A stretch of DNA of 64,000 bases from NCBI GenBank assembly GCA_965228625.1, contig OZ245829.1, positions 3,472,001 through 3,536,000 on the forward strand, written 5' to 3'. This DNA is from UBA2767 sp965228625. Its GTDB lineage: Bacteria; Pseudomonadota; Alphaproteobacteria; Rhizobiales; Methyloligellaceae. Position numbers and translations under genes: made by a program. Positions within the stretch are counted from its first letter, which is position 1, and every line of letters begins with the position of its first letter. Positions 25,758 through 33,371 of the stretch are shown here, in pieces. The notes below the pieces were generated by a model, which was not told where the DNA came from, searched no databases, and saw only the letters and a list, made by a program, of their open reading frames with translations.

Positions 25758-27124
25758 CCACTGTCTACATAGGGTCCGGCGCCGGATTCGCCGGCGACCG
25801 GATCGACGCCGGCGTCGCCGTCGTCGAAACGCTCAAACGCCGCGACGGTCCGCGCTACCTGATCTACGAGGTTATGGGCGAGCGGACGCTGGCTATGGCC
25901 CAGCGGATCAGGATGGACAATCCCGAGCTTGGCTACTCGCCATACCTTGAGCGCTATCTCCCCGGCGTTCTGGCGGCCTGCGCCGAAAACGGCGTCCGGA
26001 TCGTCGCCAATCTCGGCAATGCCAATCCCGTCGCCGGGGCGAGGCGCGTGCACGAGATCGCGCGAGCCGCCGGCGTCGACACACTGCGTGTCGCGGTCGT
26101 ACATGGCGATAACCTGCTGGAGTTCATGAGCACCGACGAGATTGCGGGCATTCCGACGATCGAAGGGGTCAGCATCGCCGGCAAGGAACTCGTCGCCGCG
26201 AATGCCTATCTCGGCGCGCGCCCGGTTGCCGAGGCGCTCTCCCTCGACGTGGACGTGGTGCTTGTCGGGCGGACCACGGACGCGGCGCTGGTTCTGGGGC
26301 CCCTGATTCACGAGTTCGGCTGGGCCGCGGATGACTGGGAGCGCCTCGCCGCCGGCACGCTGGCGGGACATCTGCTGGAGTGTGGCGGGCAGGTCACCGG
26401 CGGATATTTCTGCGATCCCGGTTTCAAGGACGTGCCCGGCATGGACGATCTCGGATTTCCCATTGCCGAGATCGAGGCCACCGGCGACTTCGTGATCACC
26501 AAGGCGGAAGAGACCGGGGGACTTGTCAACCGAGCCACGGTGACCGAGCAGATCCTCTATGAGGTGCATGACCCGGCGGCCTATCTGACGCCGGACGTCA
26601 CCCTCGACGTGAGCGGTGTCACCTTGGAAGACGCCGGTGAAAACCGCATCGCGGTCAAGGGCGCGCGCGGAACACCGCCGCCTGAAACCCTCAAGGCGAC
26701 GATCTCCGCGGATGGTGGCTGGCTCGGCGAATCGGAAATGACCTATGCCGGGCCCAACGCGCTGGCACGGGCGCAGCTCGCGGCGGACATCGTCCGCACC
26801 CGCTGCAAGCGCAACGGCGTCGAGGAGCCGGTCCGCGTCGATATCATCGGGTCGGGCGCGGTTTTCGACAATGACGCATCCGAACGCCGCCATGGGACGA
26901 ACAGGCCGATGGATGGCGAGTACAGGCTGCGCGCCGCCGTGCGTACGCTCGACAAGGACACGGCACAATATGTGAACGACGAGGTCTTGAGCCTGTTCTG
27001 TTCCGGGCCCGCCGGCGGGGGCGGTTATCGTTGCGCGATCAACGGTCAGGTCAATACAGCATCGATCCTGGTTCCGCGCGGTCCGGTCGAGGCGCGCGCG
27101 CGCGCCGAGGAGATTGCGCCATGA
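25754..27124 (+). CDS. AtuA-family (DUF1446) acyclic-terpene-utilisation-type protein
   Basis: 456 aa from a GTG at 25754 overlapping the aldolase stop. The sequence shows the DUF1446 pattern: YIGSGAGFAGDRIDAGVAVV at the N-terminus, YLIYEVMGERTLAMAQ, VANLGNANPVAGAR, VVLVGRTTDAALVLGPLIHE and CGGQVTGGYFCDPGFKDVPG. AtuA is needed for citronellol/geraniol degradation in Pseudomonas, but its reaction is not established; DUF1446 proteins occur in many hydroxyacid and acyl-CoA pathways. No terpene genes are nearby here, so a role in the gntR-linked acid pathway is more likely. It is followed by its usual small partner. Confidence 0.88.
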   Translation: MTTVYIGSGAGFAGDRIDAGVAVVETLKRRDGPRYLIYEVMGERTLAMAQRIRMDNPELGYSPYLERYLPGVLAACAENGVRIVANLGNANPVAGARRVHEIARAAGVDTLRVAVVHGDNLLEFMSTDEIAGIPTIEGVSIAGKELVAANAYLGARPVAEALSLDVDVVLVGRTTDAALVLGPLIHEFGWAADDWERLAAGTLAGHLLECGGQVTGGYFCDPGFKDVPGMDDLGFPIAEIEATGDFVITKAEETGGLVNRATVTEQILYEVHDPAAYLTPDVTLDVSGVTLEDAGENRIAVKGARGTPPPETLKATISADGGWLGESEMTYAGPNALARAQLAADIVRTRCKRNGVEEPVRVDIIGSGAVFDNDASERRHGTNRPMDGEYRLRAAVRTLDKDTAQYVNDEVLSLFCSGPAGGGGYRCAINGQVNTASILVPRGPVEARARAEEIAP

Positions 27125-27483
27125 CCGCGACCGTGACGGTTCCGTTGCACGCGGTGGCGCATGGGCGGGCCGGCGACAAGGGGAACCGCTCGAACATTTC
27201 CGTCGTTGCCTACAAGACCGAGGCGTTCCCGCATCTGCTCGAACAACTCACGGAAGCGAAGGTCCTGGATCTTTTTCGGCACAAGGGCGCGACGGCGGTC
27301 TCGCGCTACGAGCTTCCCAATCTGCACGCGCTCAACTTCGTCATCGACGACGCGCTCGAAGGCGGCGTCAACAGCACATTGTCCCTCGATCTGCACGGGA
27401 AAACCCTGTCTTTCCTGCTGCTGGGAGAGATGGAGGTGACGGTGCCGCGCTCCTGCATTCCCGACGACTCGCCCTATCTGTAA
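27121..27483 (+). CDS. AtuA-associated small domain protein
   Basis: The ATG at 27121 overlaps the AtuA-family stop (ATGA); 120 aa. Features VPLHAVAHGRAGDKGNRSNI near the N-terminus and LPNLHALNFVIDDALEGGVN in the middle match the domain that in many species is fused to the C-terminus of DUF1446 proteins. Here it is a separate, translationally coupled subunit. It is probably the partner of the preceding protein in a complex of unknown chemistry. It ends the gntR operon; 135 bp later the ACP/FNR region begins. Confidence 0.85.
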   Translation: MTATVTVPLHAVAHGRAGDKGNRSNISVVAYKTEAFPHLLEQLTEAKVLDLFRHKGATAVSRYELPNLHALNFVIDDALEGGVNSTLSLDLHGKTLSFLLLGEMEVTVPRSCIPDDSPYL

Positions 27484-27533
27484 CCGGCACGCCATCCATT
27501 ACGGCGGTTCCGCGCTGCAATATTTCCGCAAAC

Positions 27534-27547
27534 ATGATCTGGATCAT
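27534..27547 (+). promoter_or_regulatory. FNR-type box upstream of ACP gene 1
   Basis: ATGAT-CTGG-ATCAT is a palindrome matching TTGAT-N4-ATCAA except at the outermost bases. Its centre (27540.5) is followed by TATCTC at 27569-27574, the spacing expected for a class II FNR promoter with the box at -41.5 and transcription starting near 27582. The ACP start codon is at 27619 behind AAGGAG. Confidence 0.7.
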
Positions 27548-27618
27548 AAATCCCGCGTTTCCGTCGCCTATCTCTGAACGACAGCTTAAGCAGCGATATC
27601 CTGCAAGGAGAGCCACGC

Positions 27619-27879
27619 ATGAGCGACGTTGCAGCCAAGGTCATTGAGATCCTGAAGAAGAATGTCCGCACTCCGCCCGACGACATGTCGGCAGACACGA
27701 AACTTCTCGATCTCGACATCGAGTCCCTCGATCTCGCCGTCATTGTTTTCGACATCGAGGACACGTTCGGGATCGAGGTGCCGTACAACGCCAACGAGGA
27801 TATCCAAGAGTTCTCGACCGTCGGTTCGATCATCCAGGAAGTGCAATCGCTGATCGCGGCTACGCGGAAGGCGGCCTAG
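27619..27879 (+). CDS. Acyl carrier protein paralog 1
   Basis: 86 aa, ATG at 27619 with AAGGAG. The sequence has the four-helix ACP pattern: MSDVAAKVIEILKKN, a loop, then LDIESLDLAVIVFDIEDTFG with Ser36 as the expected 4'-phosphopantetheine site (ESL instead of DSL), and STVGSIIQEVQSL for helix IV. It is not the housekeeping AcpP: no fab genes are near, and the DLAVIVFDIEDTFGIE segment departs from DSLDTVELVM. About 70% identical by eye to the ACP at 33072. Likely a specialised carrier controlled by oxygen through the FNR box upstream. Cargo unknown. Confidence 0.9.
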   Translation: MSDVAAKVIEILKKNVRTPPDDMSADTKLLDLDIESLDLAVIVFDIEDTFGIEVPYNANEDIQEFSTVGSIIQEVQSLIAATRKAA

Positions 27880-28019
27880 TCAGATCGACAAAACACGCGC
27901 GGTCAACGTGCGCGACAAGCGGGCGACCGGCGGGATTGTACGGACGCGCCGCCATGTCCCGGCGCAGCGTTCACATCTCGCGGTCACGCGGTTTCTCAAA
28001 TCAACGAGGGGATCAACAG

Positions 28020-28268
28020 ATGACCACAACCCGGGAACCAGTTGCGGCGCAGCTCAGCCCCTACCAGGTCGACGTCAAGAAGGGCCAGACTTACCGGTGG
28101 TGCCTTTGCGGGCTGAGCAAGAACCAGCCCTTTTGTGACGATTCACACGAGGGAACCGGTATCGAACCGCTGGAATTCGTTGCTGAGAAGGACGAGACGC
28201 TCAATCTGTGCGGCTGTAAGGAGACGGGTGACCCGCCGTTCTGCGACGGCACCCACAACATCCTCTGA
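28020..28268 (+). CDS. CDGSH-type iron-sulfur protein (two motifs)
   Basis: ATG at 28020 with GAGGGG upstream; 82 aa. Two CDGSH iron-sulfur motifs are present, WCLCGLSKNQPFCDDSHEG (~35-53) and LCGCKETGDPPFCDGTHNI (~63-81), each offering the three Cys and one His that bind a [2Fe-2S] cluster. No membrane anchor. Small double-CDGSH proteins act in electron or cluster transfer. It lies 140 bp after ACP 1 and 175 bp before the FNR-type regulator. A role as redox partner for the nearby oxygenases is possible but not shown. Confidence 0.92.
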   Translation: MTTTREPVAAQLSPYQVDVKKGQTYRWCLCGLSKNQPFCDDSHEGTGIEPLEFVAEKDETLNLCGCKETGDPPFCDGTHNIL

Positions 28269-28443
28269 GATAACGCGACTTGAGCGGGGCTGACCGGTCC
28301 CCGGTATCGCGTCAATTCGCCTCGGCGTGCGACCGAATAACCGGTCTTGTTTGCCGGAACGGCACGATATGATCAGCGCGAATCCGACGCTTCTCACCGA
28401 CAGTGCGTTGCGTCGGCGCCGACATTGCACGGAGCAGAAACAT

Positions 28444-29181
28444 ATGGGGCAGGGGGCAACGCGGAGTTCCGAAACAGCCGATCTCGGACGTTGTGAACGG
28501 TGTGCCATTCGGCGTTTCGGCCTGTGCAATACGCTGACGCGGGATGAGCTTCTGCAAATCAGGCAGATTGCGCATAAGCGTGTTTACGGACCCGGCGAGC
28601 AAATCCTCATCGACCAGGAAAAGGCGCCGTTCTTCGCGGCCATCTACTCGGGCGCCGTGAAGCTCTCGAAAATACTGTTCGACGGGCGCGAACAGGTCGT
28701 CGGTCTTCTGCTGGCGCCGGATTGTCTCGGCCGCGTGTTTGGAGAGCCCAGCCCCTATTTCGCCGAGGCAACGACTGAAGTGGAGCTTTGCTGCTTCCCG
28801 CGCGCCGGCTTTCAGAAGATGCTGGAAGACTATCCGGGATTGAAGCAACGGCTGCTCGAGCAGACCATCGGCGAGCTGGATTGCGCGCGCGACTGGATGG
28901 TCCTGCTGGGCCGCAAATCGGCCGAGGAACGCGTCGCCAGCCTGATGCTGATGCTTGCCCTGCGCCTTGATCATACGCGGCGCGAGGCGCGTGAGGCGGA
29001 CTGCCCGATCATTCTCGACCTCTACCTGAAGCGCCACGAGGTTGGCGATTTTCTCGGCCTGACCTACGAAACCGTGTGCCGGCAGATCCGCAGCCTTTGC
29101 GAAAAAGGCCTCATCAGCCAGTCCGGCCGGCGCCAGTTCGCCGTCCCGAGCCTCGAAGCGCTGGCGAGAGCCGCAGGCTAG
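28444..29181 (+). CDS. FNR/FnrL-type oxygen-responsive regulator
   Basis: ATG at 28444 with GGAG nine bases upstream; 245 aa, the usual FnrL length. The N-terminus has CERCAIRRFGLC (C-x2-C-x7-C), and VELCCFPR (~residue 115) supplies the fourth candidate ligand of an oxygen-labile [4Fe-4S] cluster. A cNMP-like beta-roll and dimer helix lead to the helix-turn-helix HEVGDFLGLTYETVCRQIRS. The recognition helix has ExxCR where E. coli FNR has ExxSR. It should activate genes at low oxygen, and five FNR-type boxes lie within 9 kb. Earlier in-frame starts (28327, 28369) add non-homologous residues. Confidence 0.92.
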   Translation: MGQGATRSSETADLGRCERCAIRRFGLCNTLTRDELLQIRQIAHKRVYGPGEQILIDQEKAPFFAAIYSGAVKLSKILFDGREQVVGLLLAPDCLGRVFGEPSPYFAEATTEVELCCFPRAGFQKMLEDYPGLKQRLLEQTIGELDCARDWMVLLGRKSAEERVASLMLMLALRLDHTRREAREADCPIILDLYLKRHEVGDFLGLTYETVCRQIRSLCEKGLISQSGRRQFAVPSLEALARAAG

Positions 29182-29206
29182 CCCGGCTGCGACGTTTCGA
29201 CGGTTT

Positions 29207-29220
29207 ATGATCCAGATCAC
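29207..29220 (+). promoter_or_regulatory. FNR-type box upstream of the oxygenase operon
   Basis: ATGAT-CCAG-ATCAC matches the FNR core GAT-N4-ATC. It begins 26 bp after the regulator stop and lies 95 bp before the first oxygenase start. No convincing -10 is visible at class II spacing. An in-frame ATG inside this box (29207) is therefore unlikely to be the oxygenase start. Confidence 0.6.
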
Positions 29221-29314
29221 ATCTGCGCCCAGCCGTTCCTGCGACAAGCATTCGGGGACTCATTGTCAGCTCCGTGACTTGAGACATTTTCTTGAAAGAA
29301 GTGGAACGGAATCC

Positions 29315-29941
29315 GTGATCGATCTCGACGCAATCAGACGAAGTGACCTGGTTCAGGACCCATTCAAGTTTTTCGCGGCGCCCGGCGTGTTGAGCGCGGT
29401 GGACCTTGCCGCCGTGAGGGCGGATTTTCCCGATATTCGCGAGCCGGGCATCTTTCCGCTGTCCGAACTCAGCTATGGGCCGGCATTCGGGCGGCTTGTT
29501 GATGCGATCACCAGCGCCGATTTCGAGGACGCGTTCGCGGAGAAGTACGGCGTCGATCTTTCCGACAAACCGATGATGATCACGGTGCGCGGCCAGGCAC
29601 AGGCAAAGGACGGCCGCATTCATACCGATTCCAAGGTCAAACTCGTGACCGGTCTGCTCTACTTGAACGACCTGTGGGATGAGGGCGGCGGCAGGCTCAG
29701 GCTTCTACGCAAGCCCGACGACATCGACGATTACATTGCCGAGGTTCCCCCGAGCGGTGGCACCCTTGTTTCGTTCCTGCGTTCCGAAAACTCCTGGCAT
29801 GGACACAAGCCTTACATCGGCGAAAGGCGTTATGTGATGTTCAACTGGATGGCGTCACGGGCGGCGCTGGATCGCGAGCTCGGTCGCCACCGCTTCTCGG
29901 CAAAAATCAAGCAACTCAATCCGTTCGCGTGGAGGAGTTGA
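29315..29941 (+). CDS. 2OG-Fe(II) oxygenase-like protein 1
   Basis: GTG at 29315 (VIDLDAIRRSDLVQDPFKFF), preceded by GGAACGGA, gives 208 aa; the longer frame to 29207 begins within the FNR box. The jelly-roll core shows RIHTDSKVKLVTGLLYLN (His and Asp iron ligands) and SWHGHKPYIGERRYVMFNWM (third His, plus Arg for the 2-oxoglutarate carboxylate). This is the prolyl-4-hydroxylase-like superfamily. It would hydroxylate a substrate using oxygen, iron and 2-oxoglutarate. It starts a four-gene operon (oxygenase 1, oxygenase 2, flavin monooxygenase, oxygenase 3). Substrate unknown. Confidence 0.82.
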   Translation: MIDLDAIRRSDLVQDPFKFFAAPGVLSAVDLAAVRADFPDIREPGIFPLSELSYGPAFGRLVDAITSADFEDAFAEKYGVDLSDKPMMITVRGQAQAKDGRIHTDSKVKLVTGLLYLNDLWDEGGGRLRLLRKPDDIDDYIAEVPPSGGTLVSFLRSENSWHGHKPYIGERRYVMFNWMASRAALDRELGRHRFSAKIKQLNPFAWRS

Positions 29942-29944
29942 CGC

Positions 29945-30619
29945 ATGAGCCAGGCCGCGCAGCTTAAAACGGAACCGCGTATGCTTGTGGACAAGGTAAG
30001 CGGGTCCTTTCTCCAGTGTCTCAGGAATGCGGATCATCGCGAACGTCCGTTCGACCACTGGCTCCTGACGGATGTGCTGCCCGAAGGGTTCTGCGCGGCG
30101 ATCGCGTCGCTTCCGTTCGACCCGCCGCGTGACGCCGTCTTCGACGGCAGGCGCGAGACCAACAACAGCACCCGCGTCTACTTCACGCCCGAGAATCAGG
30201 AGCAGTTCGCGGTTTGCCGTCGTGTGGTGGAAGGTTTCGAGGACCCGGCCGTAAGGGGCGCAATCGAAACCACGACCGGGACCGACCTTTCAGGCGCGCG
30301 CTTGCGGATCGAGTATTGCCAGGACACGGACGGCTTCTGGCTCGCACCGCATACGGACATCTCGGTCAAGAGGTTCACCATGCTGGTCTATTTGAGTGAC
30401 GACCCGAACCTGGCTCTGGCCGGGACCGACATTCACGAAGGACCGCCGGACTTCGAATATGTCGGATCGGCGCCCTATGCGCGGAACCGCGGCGTGTTGT
30501 TCATTCCCGGAGAGAACACGTGGCATGCCGTCGGGCGCCATCGTTTCGAGGGCATCCGTAAATCCATCATCATCAACTATGTGACGCCGGACTGGCGCGA
30601 CACGTGGGAACTCGCCTGA
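29945..30619 (+). CDS. 2OG-Fe(II) oxygenase-like protein 2
   Basis: 224 aa; ATG three bases after the previous stop with GGAGGAG upstream. The central APHTDISVKRFTMLVYLSDD carries the His-x-Asp iron pair, and NTWHAVGRHRFEGIRKSIII the distal His and a 2OG-binding Arg. The N-terminal domain (FDHWLLTDVLPEGFCAAIAS) differs from protein 1, so this is not a simple tandem duplicate. It is probably cytoplasmic; no signal peptide. Being co-translated with oxygenase 1 suggests consecutive hydroxylations or a complex. The substrate is not known; an ACP-tethered acyl group is a speculative possibility. Confidence 0.85.
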   Translation: MSQAAQLKTEPRMLVDKVSGSFLQCLRNADHRERPFDHWLLTDVLPEGFCAAIASLPFDPPRDAVFDGRRETNNSTRVYFTPENQEQFAVCRRVVEGFEDPAVRGAIETTTGTDLSGARLRIEYCQDTDGFWLAPHTDISVKRFTMLVYLSDDPNLALAGTDIHEGPPDFEYVGSAPYARNRGVLFIPGENTWHAVGRHRFEGIRKSIIINYVTPDWRDTWELA

Positions 30620-30640
30620 ACGCGGGCCCGGAGCAAACCG

Positions 30641-32059
30641 ATGACGCATGCACGTCCCACGAAACGCTATTGCCTGATTGGCGCCGGCGCTTGCGGCCTC
30701 GCAATGGTCAAGAATTTCAAGGAGCGCGAAATCCCGTTCGACTGCTTCGAAAAGGAAGCGGATATCGGCGGCATCTGGAATCCGGAGAGCCCCAACCGCG
30801 TCTATGAGGCCATCTGCCTCAACACCTCGAAGAAGCTGACCCGCTACTCGGGATACCAGATTCCCGATGACTATCCGGAGTTCATGGGCAGAGAGCAGGC
30901 CGTCGACTATCTGCATGGCTATGCCGACAAATTCGGCCTCAAGGACGCGATAACCTTCAACACCACGGTCGAGAGGGTCGAACGAACCGGAGACCAGTGG
31001 GAGGTGACGGTATCCGGCGAGAGGGAGCCGCGGGTCTACGATGGCCTCGTGGTGTCGAACGGACACCACTGGGACCCGAAAATGCCGGACTATCCGGGTA
31101 CGTTCACCGGCGAGGTGCTGCATTCGATCGACGTGAAAGACCGCGATCAACTGCGCGACAAGCGCGTCCTGATCGTCGGCGGCGGCAACACCGGATGCGA
31201 TCTCGCCGCGGAGGCGGTTTTCCTGTCCCGGTCGGTGCTGCACTCCATGCGCCGCTCATACTATTTCCTGCCCAAGTTCGCGTTCGGGCGGCCGCTCGAC
31301 CGCATGCTCGACCTGACCCAGCGCTGGCCGGTTCCGCGCAAGTTCCTGCGCTGGCTGTATTCCCTCGGCTACTACGTGCTGGTCGGCCCGCACGAGAAGC
31401 TCCGCCTCCCGGAGCCGGATCACAAGATCCTCGAGTCTCACCCCTCGTCCGCCGCGGCGTGGCTTGTCCAGCAGGCGCAGGGGCGCATCGCGGTGAAGCC
31501 GGACATCGAGAGGCTTGACGGCCGGACGGTGCACTTCACGGACGGCTCCAGCGCGGAGGTGGACCTGATTGTGTTCGCCACCGGGTTCCACGTGACGTTC
31601 CCCTTCATGGACGCCCGCTACTTCGTCCATGAGGACGGAGCCTCGCCCCTGTTTCTCAACGCCTTCCACCGCGAGTTTGACAATCTGTTCGCCGGCGGAC
31701 TTGTGCAGCCGGCGGACGGCAGCTTCTGGCAGCTCGCCGACTATCAGGGAAAGCTGATTGCCACTTTTGTCGTCGCCCAGGAGCGCGATCCGAAAACGGC
31801 CGTGTGGTTCCACGACTTCAAGGCGTCGGTACGCCCGGCGGTCGACCACGGCGTCACCTATATCGACAGCGAACGGCACAAGCTCGAAGTCCAGCACTAC
31901 CGCTACCGGACCTATATCAAGAAGCTGCTCGCGAAATTCGGTCCGCTCGCGCAGGCGAAATACCCGCATCATGCAGGCGAGGCGGTAACGCCAGGGCAGC
32001 CCTCGACTGCACGGGCAAGCGCGAGACCGGTCAAGGAAGGCGAACTCGCCGGAGCGTGA
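30641..32059 (+). CDS. Flavin-containing monooxygenase (FMO/BVMO-like)
   Basis: 472 aa. FAD motif GAGACGLA (~residues 14-21), FMO-type fingerprint YPGTFTGEVLHSID near residue 153, NADPH motif GGGNTGCD (~185) and ATGFHVTFPF near residue 317 all indicate a class B flavin monooxygenase. Such enzymes oxygenate nitrogen, sulfur or ketones using NADPH and O2. It follows oxygenase 2 by 21 bp and precedes oxygenase 3 by 51 bp. An FMO beside three non-haem iron oxygenases is an oxygen-demanding set, odd next to an FNR regulator. The last ~25 residues are low-complexity and probably disordered. Confidence 0.9.
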   Translation: MTHARPTKRYCLIGAGACGLAMVKNFKEREIPFDCFEKEADIGGIWNPESPNRVYEAICLNTSKKLTRYSGYQIPDDYPEFMGREQAVDYLHGYADKFGLKDAITFNTTVERVERTGDQWEVTVSGEREPRVYDGLVVSNGHHWDPKMPDYPGTFTGEVLHSIDVKDRDQLRDKRVLIVGGGNTGCDLAAEAVFLSRSVLHSMRRSYYFLPKFAFGRPLDRMLDLTQRWPVPRKFLRWLYSLGYYVLVGPHEKLRLPEPDHKILESHPSSAAAWLVQQAQGRIAVKPDIERLDGRTVHFTDGSSAEVDLIVFATGFHVTFPFMDARYFVHEDGASPLFLNAFHREFDNLFAGGLVQPADGSFWQLADYQGKLIATFVVAQERDPKTAVWFHDFKASVRPAVDHGVTYIDSERHKLEVQHYRYRTYIKKLLAKFGPLAQAKYPHHAGEAVTPGQPSTARASARPVKEGELAGA

Positions 32060-32110
32060 GCGGACAATCGCCACGCATCCACGTACCGCGTTCAGGAAAG
32101 GCACACGCCG

Positions 32111-32905
32111 ATGAGCACCATCGCCTCTCGCAAAGGGCAAACGGCCCACCCTCGATTGCAGAACCAGCCGATCGCGCAGCAGGTCGTCAAACATGTCATT
32201 GCCGCCGTCGATGCCGCCGACGCGGCCGATGATCCCTATTGTCACTACTATGTGGAGAACGTCTTCCCTCCGCACATCTACGCGGACATGCTCGACCGCC
32301 TGCCGAGGGAGGCGCATTACCGGCCGCTGAACCTCAAGGAGTGGTCGCGCGCAAATGGCGAAAGCACCCGGGACCGGCTTTTCCTGTCGGAAGAGGGGCT
32401 GGAAAGCCTGACGGAACAGGATCGGGCGTTCTGGCTTTCCATCGCGCGCGCCCTGACCAGCGATGCCCTGAAACAGGTCATCTTCAGGAAGCTGGCGAAG
32501 GATATCGCGCTGCGGTTCCGGTGCTCCGAAGAGGAGGTTCCCGACATCGAGGCGTTTCCGCGCGCCGTACTGATGCGCGACACGGAAGGCTACCGCATCA
32601 AACCCCATCCGGACGGGACCAACCGGATCGTGACGATGCTGTATTACCTTCCGCCCGACGACAGCCAGGAGGATCTCGGCACGTCCGTCTATGTGCGCGA
32701 GCCCTGGACCAGGCGTCTTTTCGGAAAATCGTTCAGGGAGGTTCGGCGATTTCCGTTCCGTCCCAACAGCTCCTGCGCGTTCGTGGTCAATCGGTTGCCC
32801 GGCAAGACGAGCTGGCATGGCCGCGAACTGGTGGGTGCGGACGCCGGCGTGCGCAATCTCATCCTCTGCCAGTACCGCGTCAATGACGACGGACAGAGCT
32901 ACTAG
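32111..32905 (+). CDS. 2OG-Fe(II) oxygenase-like protein 3
   Basis: 264 aa; ATG at 32111 with AAAGG upstream. The iron site is visible as RIKPHPDGTNRIVTMLYYLP (His-x-Asp) and TSWHGRELVGADAGVRNLIL (distal His and Arg). The N-terminal DDPYCHYYVENVFPPHIYAD resembles proteins annotated as 2OG-Fe(II) oxygenase-fold of unknown substrate. It closes the oxygenase operon. Its stop codon TAG is also the first three bases of a repeat end (32903-32923), so insertion may have replaced the original C-terminus; the ligands are upstream of that point and intact. Confidence 0.82.
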   Translation: MSTIASRKGQTAHPRLQNQPIAQQVVKHVIAAVDAADAADDPYCHYYVENVFPPHIYADMLDRLPREAHYRPLNLKEWSRANGESTRDRLFLSEEGLESLTEQDRAFWLSIARALTSDALKQVIFRKLAKDIALRFRCSEEEVPDIEAFPRAVLMRDTEGYRIKPHPDGTNRIVTMLYYLPPDDSQEDLGTSVYVREPWTRRLFGKSFREVRRFPFRPNSSCAFVVNRLPGKTSWHGRELVGADAGVRNLILCQYRVNDDGQSY

Positions 32906-32923
32906 AGCCTCTTCGATCAATTC
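32903..32923 (+). repeat. Left end of MITE-like element, copy 2
   Basis: These 21 bases begin TAGAGCCTCTTCGA and match the perfect terminal inverted repeat of the element at 47556-47831 at 19 of 21 positions. The matching right end, 17 of 21, is at 33485-33505. Between the two ends lie an FNR-type box and ACP 2, followed by ~130 bp shared with the other copy. Confidence 0.7.
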
Positions 32924-32955
32924 CGTCGGCCTTGCGCGGCGGCATCTCCGCAATT

Positions 32956-32969
32956 GTGATCCGGGTCAC
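32956..32969 (+). promoter_or_regulatory. FNR-type box upstream of ACP gene 2
   Basis: GTGAT-CCGG-GTCAC, within TTGTGATCCGGGTCACAG, is a palindrome with the FNR/CRP-like spacing; one half has GTC instead of ATC. The following ~60 bp align with those upstream of ACP 3, including a GTCACG-N5-CGT motif at 33001, so the two promoters are paralogous. The -10 here (CACCTG) is poorer than in the other two ACP promoters. Confidence 0.6.
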
Positions 32970-33071
32970 AGGGATTTCCGGTCAGACACACCACCTGTGG
33001 GTCACGTATGGCGTGACGCCGAAATCGTCGCGCGGAGGTTCGGGCCGTTATGCCCGCAAGGAGGTAGACGA

Positions 33072-33332
33072 ATGTCTGACGTTGCAGCCAAAGTTATTGA
33101 TATCCTGAAGGCGCACGCGCGTGCGTCAACGGACAACATTTCGCCGGAAACGAACCTGGTTGATCTCGAAATCGAGTCCCTCGACCTGGCGGTCATCGTG
33201 TTCGACATCGAGGACACGTTCGGAATCGAAATTCCGTACAATGCCAACGAGGAAGTCGAGGAACTGGCCACTGTCGGCTCGATCATCGAGAAGGTTCAGT
33301 CGCTGGTTACCGATACGAACAAAGCCGCCTGA
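33072..33332 (+). CDS. Acyl carrier protein paralog 2
   Basis: 86 aa; ATG at 33072 with AAGGAGG seven bases upstream. Same architecture as paralog 1: MSDVAAKVIDILKAHARAST, then LEIESLDLAVIVFDIEDTFG with Ser36 as the phosphopantetheine site, and ATVGSIIEKVQSL. It has no biosynthetic enzyme directly attached; its neighbours are oxygenase 3 upstream and ACP 3 downstream. The gene lies between two sequences that match the ends of the MITE-like element seen at 47.6 kb. It may be expressed from its own FNR-type promoter. Confidence 0.9.
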   Translation: MSDVAAKVIDILKAHARASTDNISPETNLVDLEIESLDLAVIVFDIEDTFGIEIPYNANEEVEELATVGSIIEKVQSLVTDTNKAA

Positions 33333-33371
33333 GCCGCTCAGGCGACATTCTGTCAGTACGGAGTGAAAGAA

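Noticed and set aside
29207..29314. N-terminal extension of oxygenase 1 from the ATG at 29207
   Set aside because: That ATG is part of the FNR-type box and would be upstream of the predicted transcript start; the GTG at 29315 has a better ribosome site.
31256..32953. 565-codon open frame antisense to the FMO and oxygenase 3
   Set aside because: It is a high-GC shadow frame; the plus-strand proteins carry clear family motifs and the antisense product shows none.
32956..32969. CRP-cAMP site (TGTGA-N6-TCACA) reading of the ACP 2 box
   Set aside because: The TGTGATCCGGGTCACA sequence fits CRP too, but its paralogs at ACP 1, ACP 3 and hemN fit FNR better and an FNR regulator is adjacent; CRP input cannot be excluded.
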